From contig JASANE010019335.1 in assembly GCA_030248225.1 (NCBI GenBank), forward strand, positions 1 through 64,000: DNA of 64,000 nucleotides. Reading direction: 5' to 3'. The translations under genes were made by a program, and so were the position numbers. A model generated the notes under the pieces. The model did no database searches and was not told the origin of the DNA. It worked only from the letters and a program-made list of their open reading frames with translations. The DNA comes from Trileptium ribeirensis (taxonomy: Eukaryota; Nematoda; Enoplea; Enoplida; Thoracostomopsidae). This document shows, in pieces, positions 49,148 through 58,083 of this stretch (the stretch's first letter is position 1; each line of letters opens with the position of its first letter).

Positions 49148-49438
49148 ATGAACGTTACAAGCTGTGACATGCGTCTTATCGTTGCAATGGAGCAATCGTC
49201 TGCTCATTTAGCGATATCAGGGCTTGGTTTCACGTTACTAAGCATTCTTGGAGTATTTGCAAATTTGACGATTACATGGATATTTACCCGATCGTACATG
49301 CGCCAGGTGCCAATGAATAATTTGCTCACCGTTATTGCTATTGGTGATCTCGGTTATATTGTAGCGTTTTGGTTTAATACAAGCATCGAATCGCTGTATC
49401 GATATTTTTATACGTTCAAATTGCCGTATATTTTTGTG
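49148..49438 (+). CDS. FMRFamide-receptor-like GPCR, exon 1 (residues 1-97)
   Basis: First coding exon of a neuropeptide-type rhodopsin-class GPCR, a plasma-membrane receptor expected to signal through G proteins. The start is the ATG after AGAAACAAA; an in-frame TAA lies 27 bases upstream. The exon encodes a short extracellular N-terminus with one NVT glycosylation site (residues 2-4), TM1 at about 21-47 with the conserved Asn in GVFANL (residue 39), the first intracellular loop, and TM2 at about 56-77 with the conserved Asp (residue 67, AIGDLGY). It ends in extracellular loop 1. The donor is G|GTATGT at 49439, phase 0. Without splicing the frame would stop at 49498. No Cys appears between TM2 and TM3 in the joined protein, so the usual Cys at the top of TM3 is absent. 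Confidence 0.85.
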
Positions 49439-49529
49439 GTATGTCACTATATTTCACTAGCATCTTTGGCATTTTCTTTCAATGCTGCTGCTATCTAACC
49501 ATAATAGAGAGTATTTCTGGTTGTTAGAT

Positions 49530-50765
49530 TCAACACCTGAGCTCCAAGAATCAAGGTCAGCCATACTTCATGAGTATTTTTAAATTGCATAGAACTGAGA
49601 AGAGCCTGAGCTACAAGTGATCAAGCTCGGCCAAGATTCATGCGTACTTTTAAAATCGCATAGAGCTGAACCGAGCTTGATCACTTGTAGCTCAGGCTCT
49701 TCTCAGTTCTATGCAATTTAAAAATGCTTGGGCAAGGTTCAAGCGTACTCTTAAAATTGCATAGAGTTAACTCGAACCTGAGCTGCAAGCGATTAAGTTC
49801 GAGTAAGCTTCAAGCGTGCTCTTAAAATCGCATAAAGCTAACCCGAGCCTGAGCTGCAAGCGATCAAGCTCGGGTAAACTTCAAGCGCGTTTTAAATTCG
49901 CATAGAGCTCACCCGAGCCTGACCTGCAAGCGATCAAGCTCGGGCAAGCTTCAAGTGTATTTTTAAAATCGCATAGAGCTGAGACGAGTCTGAGCTGCAA
50001 GCGATCAAGTTCGGCCAAGCTACATGCGTACTTTTAAATCGCATAGAGCTGAGACGAGTCTGAGCTGCAAGCGATTAAGCTCGGGCAAGCTTCAAGCGTG
50101 TGTTAAATTTGCATGGATCTCACCCGAGCCTGATCTGCAAACGATCAAGCTCGGGCAAGCTTCAAGTGTAATTTTAAAATCGCATAGAGCTGAGCCGAGC
50201 CTGAGCTGCAAGCGATTAAGCTTGGGCAAGCTTCAAGTGTAATTTTAAAGTAGCATAGAGCTGAGCCGAGCCTGAGCTATAAGCGATTAAGCTTGGGCAA
50301 GCTTCATGCGTGTTTTAAATTCGCACAGACCTGACCCAAGCCTGATCTGCAAGCGATCAAGCTAGGGCAAGTTTCAAGTGTAATTTTAAAATCGCATAGA
50401 GCTGAGCCGAGCTGCAAGCGATTAAGCTTGGGCAAGCTTCATGCGTGTTTTAAATTCGCACAGAGCTGACCCAAGCCTGATCTGCAAGCGATCAAGCTAG
50501 GGCAAGCTTCTATTGTACTTTTAGAATCGCATAGAGCTGAGCTGCGCCTGAGCTGCAAGCAATTAAGCTTGGGCAAGCGTTATGAGTGCTTTTAAAATCG
50601 CATAGAGCTTATCCGAGACTGAAATGCAAGCGGGTCAAGCTCGGGTAAGCTTCAAGCGTGTTTCAAATTCGCATAGAGCTGAAAAAGCCTGATCTGCAAG
50701 CGATCTAGCTCGGGCTAGCTTTCAAGTGTACTTTTAAAATCGCATAGAGCTGAGCCGAGCATAGC
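49530..50765. repeat. Intronic minisatellite, unit about 70 bp
   Basis: Roughly 17 diverged units carry TCGCATAGAGCTGAGCCGAG, CCTGAGCTGCAAGCGAT, CAAGCTCGGGCAAGCTTCAA and a TTTTAAA run. GCATAGAGCT or a variant starts at 49658, 49759, 49830, 49900, 49971, 50041, 50111 and 50182, a period of 70-71 with one longer step near the start. A 72-residue frame inside is a repeat artefact. The array lies wholly within the GPCR intron and is transcribed with it if the gene is active. Confidence 0.95.
49576..49725. repeat. Perfect 55-bp inverted repeat in the GPCR intron
   Basis: 49576-49630 and 49671-49725 are exact reverse complements over 55 bases, with a 40-base spacer. Both arms are made of the local minisatellite unit, so one unit has been duplicated in inverted orientation. 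The perfect match in an otherwise diverged array implies a recent event or conversion between arms. In the pre-mRNA this would form a 55-bp stem. Confidence 0.97.
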
Positions 50766-51592
50766 ATTCAAAAAGCACTCAACATATCTTTAGGTTGTAT
50801 TTAGGACAGAAACTTATTCTTTTTTGTGTAATATGTCATCTCATTTTTATCAAGATTTTTTATTATGAAAAAACACGAGTTATTCGAGCAGCGCCTAGCT
50901 TTTTTTGATTAAGGTAAACCATTTGTTTGATTTACAAATGCTCGTCGAGCCGAGCACTAATAATTAAGGCTCATTCTCACCTCTTCTAATAGACAGCTGA
51001 TACGTATTGATTTCATTTTTAATAAAAAGATTAATTCACAATATGTCCTAACTGCTTTTATGGCAAAGTTGTGGAACACAATATTGTTATAATCCGTACG
51101 GATACGCTGAACATCGAAAAGCCATGTTCCACCGGTACTAGTGTTCTAGAGGAATTTATAAAAGTATCATCACAGTTAATTAAGTATTTAGGAATCTATC
51201 TTGACTCAAACTGAAACTTTATTCTTCAAATAGATCATAGGTACCAAAAGACCGTCCGCCCAAGGGGAGTAAATTATTTCGGGAGGGAGGGCTGTGAGGT
51301 TGGTGCAGATCAGGGGTACGCGGTTATATCAATTTTGAAACAGTCAACTGCAACGCGTATGATATGGGACCAACTAAATCTTTATTTTGAATAATATAGT
51401 TATAGCTACAAAGGTAAAAGCTAGACTGTGAATCCTGAGACTATAACATAATAAAACAATTTTTTACTATAAGTGTTTGCGGAATTCATCTGATCTATAT
51501 TATTGCAAACAGACAATGGATACTTTGCTTAATATTAAATATAATGTTTAATAAGTATATAGTTGATGCTATCAAAGCATTTTGTATTTCAG

Positions 51593-53152
51593 GCCTTCAA
51601 ACTCTATTCGTATCCACTGCTAAAAATTTTCTACACCGTCGGCACATGGTTTGTCGTTATAGCTTCGACCGAGCGCTATTTAGCAATATGTCATCCATTT
51701 CGTACAACGATATTTCGTCAAGTCAAATGGAATCTATTTTTCATTGCTACACTGGCGCTGCTATCGATCATTATGAACGTTCCAAGCTTTCTCGAATATG
51801 GAATGGCATCGGTTGGTGGTGAAAACTCTCCAGTTTATCGCAACAGCTGTAGTGGAGAAACACAAGCAAACGGTACGAATTTAGCTGATATCACAGAGTC
51901 GACTTCACTGACGGAGCCCAAACTCTTGTACAATATTACGGTTGTTTCATCTTATAACGATTCATTGTTTAATGAAGCGTTTTATAACAATAGCCTTGGT
52001 ATTCAATACGTGTCCTGTAGACGCGAAAGCCTAACAAAAATAACGACCAGCCAAAACGCTGTCCAACACTACATCACATCGCGTGACAAAAATCGCTATA
52101 TTGCAACATATTACACCTATTTTCGAGCGCTATCACATTTTCTATTTCCATTACTTTTGCTTGTATTTCTGAACGGTGCGACGGTGTACGCTATTAATAG
52201 TATGGCACGAACCCGAAATACAATGACCGTGAGTATGGTTAATGAAGTTCGTGGCGGGACAATGTTTGTCGCTTACATAGCTATATTTCTTGGCTGTCAG
52301 TCGATACCAACAGCTCACTATATTCTTGAAACCGTTCTCGGACAATTTAACTATTTGTGCAACCTACCAAAGGTGTATTTTGTGCTCAAAGATACGGGTC
52401 ATCTTTTTCTACTATCCAACGGTTTGTGCAGTTTTTTCATTTATCTTCGCTTTGGCTCACGATTCAGACAAACTTTCATCGGCGAACTGCGATGGATATT
52501 GAGTTGCGGACAAAAAACAAGACGTTCGATGCGACGACAGACTACGCTTTATGAACGTCCAGGCTACAGTGGTGGTGGAAGCGGTCATACTACCTATGCT
52601 TGTGCATATCGCCGGAAAGACATATCACCATCAGGACCCTCAGGACGCTCGACAGGATTCGGTGGAGCGTCAGTAAATACAAACGGAGTTGATTCAGATA
52701 TTAAAACTCAAGAGAAATCAACACGGCAAAATCAAAATACAGATTATGATACTTCAACTATTGTTAATGAACAAACTAATGCTGATATTACTAGCGACTA
52801 TACTATTAAACCGTATAATGATCAGAATAACGATCTTTTAAACTTTAGATACTATTCTGCTGATCGTGAGAAGATGATGTACCCATATGTAGATGATGCG
52901 GTAACGATTAATACTAATCGCAGCTTTAAACGAAAGTGGAGTCGAAAATCACATGGAAGCTGCAGAGGAGCTGCTATGGCTGATAAACATCGTATTGATA
53001 ATTCAAAATATACGATAGCAATGTACGAAAACTGCAGTTTGCACCATATCACGAACGGGTCGGCATTTGAAGAAACTGTGTTAAATGAAACACACAACCT
53101 TCTACCTCAAATCCACAACAAATATTCTTTAAACGATGGTAATGATAATTGA
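51593..53152 (+). CDS. FMRFamide-receptor-like GPCR, exon 2 (residues 98-616)
   Basis: This exon encodes TM3 to the C-terminus: SYPLLKIFYTVGTW and the ERYLAICHP motif (ERY at 124-126), TM4 at about 143-164, and a long second extracellular loop (about 165-270) with several NxS/T sites and two Cys (183, 239). TM5 is at about 273-298 (FPLLLLVFLN), TM6 at 316-340 (FLGCQSIP, with Ser where Trp is usual) and TM7 at 360-381. The NPxxY region reads SFFIY, with Ser at 377 in the Asn position. A polar tail of about 230 residues, rich in Ser, Thr and Asn, follows FGSRFRQTF. TM3 and TM7 resemble FMRFamide/myosuppressin-type receptors; the ligand is unknown. The acceptor is TTTCAG at 51592 and the TGA is at 53150-53152. 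Confidence 0.88.
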   Translation, partial: AFKLYSYPLLKIFYTVGTWFVVIASTERYLAICHPFRTTIFRQVKWNLFFIATLALLSIIMNVPSFLEYGMASVGGENSPVYRNSCSGETQANGTNLADITESTSLTEPKLLYNITVVSSYNDSLFNEAFYNNSLGIQYVSCRRESLTKITTSQNAVQHYITSRDKNRYIATYYTYFRALSHFLFPLLLLVFLNGATVYAINSMARTRNTMTVSMVNEVRGGTMFVAYIAIFLGCQSIPTAHYILETVLGQFNYLCNLPKVYFVLKDTGHLFLLSNGLCSFFIYLRFGSRFRQTFIGELRWILSCGQKTRRSMRRQTTLYERPGYSGGGSGHTTYACAYRRKDISPSGPSGRSTGFGGASVNTNGVDSDIKTQEKSTRQNQNTDYDTSTIVNEQTNADITSDYTIKPYNDQNNDLLNFRYYSADREKMMYPYVDDAVTINTNRSFKRKWSRKSHGSCRGAAMADKHRIDNSKYTIAMYENCSLHHITNGSAFEETVLNETHNLLPQIHNKYSLNDGNDN

Positions 53153-53344
53153 CATGCGACTAGAAATAAGCAGCAATATGCTTACTCGAAAAGTTGCGAA
53201 ATATCTGGTTTAATTGTCTACAGAAGAATGAGTTACTACCAATTCGAATAATATATCTACAACGCGACCGCTTTAAACAAACCTAATAATTATACTTAGA
53301 ATATCATTAGTTTTATATGGTGATGCAATAATTATAATGCTTGA

Positions 53345-53350
53345 ATTAAA
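53345..53350 (+). promoter_or_regulatory. Candidate polyadenylation signal ATTAAA for the GPCR
   Basis: ATTAAA lies about 193 bases after the stop. I saw no canonical AATAAA in the first few hundred bases of the 3' flank. In A+T-rich DNA this hexamer is common, so support is weak. Confidence 0.25.
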
Positions 53351-53639
53351 AAATGTATTTCTAATAATAATGTACGTTTTTGATAGTAATATTATGAAAG
53401 CCAAGTATTTATAGCATTTTGATAATTTTTAGAGAAATAGTAAGAAAAGTTGAAATAGAACTTACGTGCACCAGCCATAAATACCAAAATGATAATTCGA
53501 GATGCCCAATAATGCCACATATAGCAATTTTCTATAATTCAGTAATGACCATCGAATATCCACACCGATATGTAACCAATAACAAGTTTTGAACAGCTCC
53601 TTTTTTTCACGCCAAAGTAATTTTGGATTTTATGTTCTA

Positions 53640-53888
53640 GTTTTTAAGTGCTCCACTTAATGAGTTAACGTTTATATAAAAAGGTTGGGACGAATGAATA
53701 TAACTGCTGTACCGACAAAACTGGACAATCTTTCATGGACTTATACAACTTTGGGCTTATAGTTTTTTAAGTGCTCCACTTAATGAGTTAACGTCTATAT
53801 AAAAAGGTTGGGACGAATGAATATAAATGCTGTACCGACATAAACTGAACAATCTTTCATGGACTTATACAACTTTGGGCTTATAGTT
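53640..53888. repeat. 123-bp tandem duplication, recent
   Basis: TTTTTAAGTGCTCCACTTAA begins at 53641 and 53764. The rest of the two copies, including AAAAAGGTTGGGACGAATGA and TTTGGGCTTATAGTT, differs at only a few bases. Confidence 0.97.
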
Positions 53889-54390
53889 GATAGCGTCGTT
53901 CTTGGGGTAGTTATCTATTCCGCGTTATAGCTGCACATGAGTCATGAACGGCTCATCGCCACTGCTTGCGATCGAGACCAGAGTATCTGGCATTGTTGAG
54001 GGAGAAGTGAATTAGGTGTTAATCGGCATGCAGCTTATCCACCCAGTGCTTGAATGGAGTATTTCGTGGTACATGACGGTGAGAAAGTTTCACATAATTC
54101 AGGATCATTTTCGGAAGCGATGATACAGTTATCTCCAGATAAGGCCAGTTCATACAATTCGGTTGTTACGGATGTTACAATCTATAAGGAAGATGTTCTT
54201 TACATCGCTGCTAGATGTTAGTATTTCTTTGGGTTGTTGTGTAAACTAACGCTCATTATGGACCAATGCATACCATTTGGAAAGCTACCATTTCCTTTAG
54301 GTATGCCTTCAAAATAATCCAGCTTTCTGCGGCATGTACGGCGGCATTGGTATGACCGGTGGCGTTAAACAGTTTCATTTTAGTATCGAT
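53889..54390. other. Non-coding stretch
   Basis: Nothing recognised. Confidence 0.4.
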
Positions 54391-54477
54391 CGATAGATGG
54401 TTCTATTTGATAGCTGGTTCTATTGATAGCTGGTTCTATTTGATAGCTGGTTCTATTGATAGCTGGTTCTATTTGAC
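54391..54477. repeat. Minisatellite GATAGCTGGTTCTATT, about five units
   Basis: Adjacent units of 16-18 bases, GATAGMTGGTTCTATT with one or two extra T. A 63-residue frame here with repeated SWFYLIAG peptides is an artefact of this repeat. Confidence 0.9.
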
Positions 54478-55379
54478 TCAAATTATCTACGGCCGTGTGC
54501 GCAGCAGCAATAGACGAATACTGCTGAGTTCATCCTCATATATAATTTAACTGCAAAATTAGAAGTGAATACATTAGAATCAGACTATACGATGGTGAGG
54601 CCGACTGTACCTTCACAACGAATGTAAACGTGAACATAAATGACTATAATGAACATTAGACTAAACAAAAATACATATTTATCAAACAAGTGTGCAGCGA
54701 AAATAAAAACACAAAAATACAAAAAGAAAAACGTGAGAACTTGTAATAGCTATGTAATAAAACCGCTACTGATTTGGAGGGAGGCAACGAAAATATACAT
54801 CGAAAACTTAATGATATCTGAAAAAACAATAAACTAAACTAAATAGAAATCCTTTTGCCTATCTATGTAATAAACGGACTCAAATTAACCGCCTCATGAT
54901 TCAAAAACAAATGGATATATATTTGTCGTAACTGTAGCTTGGACATAATCAAACGTAGTAGAACGCACAACTAGAAGACTATATGATTGCTGCAGAAACT
55001 ATCATAGGATTTGCTTCTTTTGTCCAACGATGTGACGTAATTTGGTTTAACACAAAAACAATATATAGTTTTGTGACTTAAGTACATTAAAGCCCAGGGG
55101 CGACTGGAATACCACGAAGTATTAAAAAAGGCTCTAAATTATTTTTAAATGTACTCTCTCATGCAGGGCAAGTTAATAACGTAAAACACAGTTAGCAAAA
55201 GGCTATCGTGATAACTTAGTATTAAAAAATTATATGAATATACATTGCGCGCTTTCTCGCTGAACTCGGTCATAACTGTCGTTTACCATGTGCTATTGTA
55301 TGGTCCTATTTGATTAACTAATCAGTGATTGTTTTTGCGGATATGAGAAAAGCTCCTAACATTTATTACAGAATATTTA
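54478..55379. other. Non-coding stretch
   Basis: No supported feature. A 65-residue Lys-rich frame (54640-54837) follows from A-rich sequence. Confidence 0.4.
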
Positions 55380-55740
55380 TGCCTGACTTTGTATGTACAC
55401 GTCATGACTCCCATTTTTTCGAGCAACTGTATTTTTAGGCAATTTACGCATAAGAAATATGTTTTAAGATATTCAAGAAGTTTGGACGCTAGCTGGGATT
55501 TCACCGCTCCACTACAGGTGTTTAACATAATCTAACACTCAAATCAAAATTTGATTGAATTTGTACACTGAATTTGTTTGTACATGTTATGACTCCCATT
55601 TTATCAAGAAACTGTATTTTAGGCAATTTACAATGTAAGAAAAAATTTCTAAGATTTTTAAGTAGCTTGGACGCTAGCTGGGATTTCACCGCTGTTCTCC
55701 TGGCGCTTATATAATATAATGGTAACTCTTAAAATAACGA
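55380..55740. repeat. Diverged 185-bp tandem duplication
   Basis: The order ATGACTCCCATTTT, CAACTGTATTTTTAGGCAAT and TGGACGCTAGCTGGGATTTC occurs near 55404-55505 and again near 55589-55690. Confidence 0.9.
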
Positions 55741-56016
55741 CCTAGCTCGCAGTAAATAGTTTCATTCAGCTCGCTCAATTTTCCGAAAATATTAAAATTA
55801 ATTTTTCATAGCAAAAGCGCTCAAATTCAGAAAATATACCATGTTGGTAGGCATATTGTAAATATGTATGTATCTTTCCAAAAATGTATCTTCTATATAT
55901 CCCAAATTTTATTTCAGTCTTTTGGTATTCGGGGTTAAAGTTTGTAGAAAATGGAAGTATTCGCTGTAACTAAACACATAATTCGTTTCTATTACTCAAG
56001 TAATTGAATTCAAGTG
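55741..56016. other. Non-coding spacer
   Basis: Nothing recognised. Confidence 0.4.
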
Positions 56017-56230
56017 GGGATGAGAGAGCGAAGTGAGCAAGCGAGCGAGTGGAACGAGAATTTTCAATTTTAGCTCTGGAGGGGGGTTGAGGAGGTCCTG
56101 TCTGTGTGTCTGTGTGTGTCTGTCGCACCTGGATATCGATAACGGTTGGGCGGATTGTGATGCAAGATAGCTCACTCGAACCGCAATGATCGATTTAGGT
56201 GTAGTGACGGAGCCCGATTTTTGAATTTTT
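56017..56230. repeat. GAGCGAGY-rich and TGTCTGTGTG-rich dispersed-repeat-like segment
   Basis: GAGAGCGAAGTGAGCAAGCG, then GAGCGAGTGGAACGAG, a G-run, a TGTCTGTGTGTCTGTGTG tract and CGATAACGGTTGGGCGG. The abrupt compositional change and simple-tract structure look like a transposable-element fragment. The - frame over it gives only low-complexity peptide. Confidence 0.45.
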
Positions 56231-57896
56231 TCCAGTGGGAAAAGTAAGGGGCAAAATGACGTCATTTTGACCAATTTTTCGGGCAACCCCTCTAGTTTTT
56301 GCGACTTTTCTCAATAAGTAAACTAGGTATCCGCAAACAAATAGGCCTATTCCATGTAGCTTTACCAGGGCTTTCCAATGATGTATAACAAGTTTTTCAA
56401 CTACTTGCCAATCTGGAGTCTATAAGCGTATAGTTGGCGCCAAATTTAATATTTGGTGAAAAGCCGTGGGAAATGCACCTAAATGTGTGCTTACTGTTGG
56501 TTTTAGTGTCGCATATGGGGTTTTCTGGGCCAACAAGCTGATTGCGAGTGTCAAAAATATTGTGTGACAAATTTTTTTCAGACTTCTGCTTCATACTTGG
56601 TATGAAAAATGAGATTTTTCTCAAGTGTCGGTTTGGGTTCTTTAACGTTCTTTTCACGGTCAATTTAGGGTTTTATTGAATTATTAAATTGTTAATTCAT
56701 TGTTTTTGTACTCGTTGTATGATGTTTTGTCTACTGCATACGTTGGCTATCAAAAGAGGCGGGCCTAACTATGACTCATCACTCATGCTTTATATAATGC
56801 TGCACCTGCGTACTGTGTGTAGGCTTTGTTTGTATGGGCTTTCTACAACAGACTTCGGGGAATTGGTCTCACCACTCGAATTCTGGCTCGCAAGCGAGCT
56901 TCACTAGTATATCTACGAAGATAAAATAACAAATAGCACGCTATTGCGTATTACTTGATAATTTGAATAGCGTTATAATGGTAGGCTGCATCTGGCAATG
57001 TAGTAACTGGCAATTTTGCGGATAGATAGCTATTGTGGGTCAGCTTATTATTGAAACATATTTAGTGATTTTCGGGTCTCTGGAACCATTAATTTACGCT
57101 CTACATGGAGTAGACAGGAAATATATAAGAATAAAAACAAAACAACCTTTAACTTACGCTTTGAGGTATCAGTTTTTTACACGTTTTCAGATCTATTGTG
57201 AATAAACTTATCTACTGTTTCGGTACCCAGTTTGTAACAAAAAAGAATGCTTAAATTAGTGCCGTATATGCACTGGTTTAGACTAAAATTTCCACCATAA
57301 CGCCATATATTTGGATGTATACACGTTTAGTCAAACATTTCTCGCAGATAGGAGAAGCTTAGATTCTCCAATCGGCACTATACTGTGGATGTTATATGGC
57401 AGAGCCACATCCACATCATAGCCATAGCTAAACCCCAGGGTGTGCGAAATGCGGCACAGATATGATAACTTTACTGTGTAAATATTATTTTTGCACATTG
57501 CTCAAAAATATGCCAAATTTTATTCCACGTTCAAATTACAGAAAACAGAAATAATAATATCTAAAAATTATGATTGCTCTTTTTCGCGCTATCATATTTC
57601 GAGAATAAAATCAAAAAATCAAACGCATAGCAGACACCGCAACGTAACCGTTTTTCAATCTCGTCGCATGTCAGCAACCATGTCGTTGAACATCCATCTC
57701 TGGTGCACCCACTCTGACGGCATGAGCCCCGAGAGCGCGCAGTAAACGAAGTGGAAACCTGTCCGGCAGCCGAATCTTGCGTATCAGGGCCTTAAATAAA
57801 TTTTGAAAACAGTCGGGAGTATAAAAATTTCCAGTCGGTAAAATCCTCAAAAAAACTCGGAAATAAAACGTCATTGGAATTGCGAGGCAACCCTGT
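56231..57896. other. Non-coding stretch
   Basis: Short frames without recognisable domains; no clear repeat or RNA. Confidence 0.4.
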
Positions 57897-58083
57897 GCCA
57901 GGGGCGTCACCAAACAGGGGCCACGGAGGGCCGTGCCGCCCTCCACTTTTGCGCGGTGTCCCCCAGTTCGAATTTACAGCTGCCTTGTGCCCCTCCGGAA
58001 GGCCTTGGTGCCCCCTCAGTTCCGATTTTGTGCCCCTCCAGAAAGGATTGGTGCCCCTAGTGCGGATTTTCTGGCTACGCGTC
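57897..58083. mobile_element. Short GC-rich non-autonomous element, possible hAT-type
   Basis: CCCTGTG occurs directly before the segment and again right after it (58084-58090), a possible 7-bp target duplication. The ends, CCAGGGGCGTCACCAAACA and the reverse complement of the right side, CAGACGCGTAGCCAGAAAA, are loosely alike. The interior repeats TGCCCCTCCRGAA-like words three times. The four overlapping frames of 77-108 residues on both strands come from the high GC content, so no protein is called. Confidence 0.4.

Larger units (their letters stand above)
49439..51592 (+). other. GPCR intron, 2154 bp, GT-AG, phase 0
   Basis: It begins GTATGT and ends TTTTGTATTTCAG. Joining the flanking codons restores a continuous receptor from extracellular loop 1 into TM3 (PYIFV joined to AFKLYSYPLL), the arrangement expected of FMRFamide-type receptors. 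More than half of the intron is a minisatellite with an inverted repeat, described separately. The rest (about 50770-51580) holds nothing recognisable. Confidence 0.85.

Noticed and set aside
49238..49447. 69-residue - frame opposite GPCR exon 1
   Set aside because: Antisense shadow of a real exon.
51544..51822. 92-residue + frame overlapping the start of GPCR exon 2
   Set aside because: Out-of-frame shadow of the receptor exon; its sequence has no receptor features.
54359..54550. ORF with repeated SWFYLIAG peptide
   Set aside because: Direct translation of the GATAGCTGGTTCTATT minisatellite.
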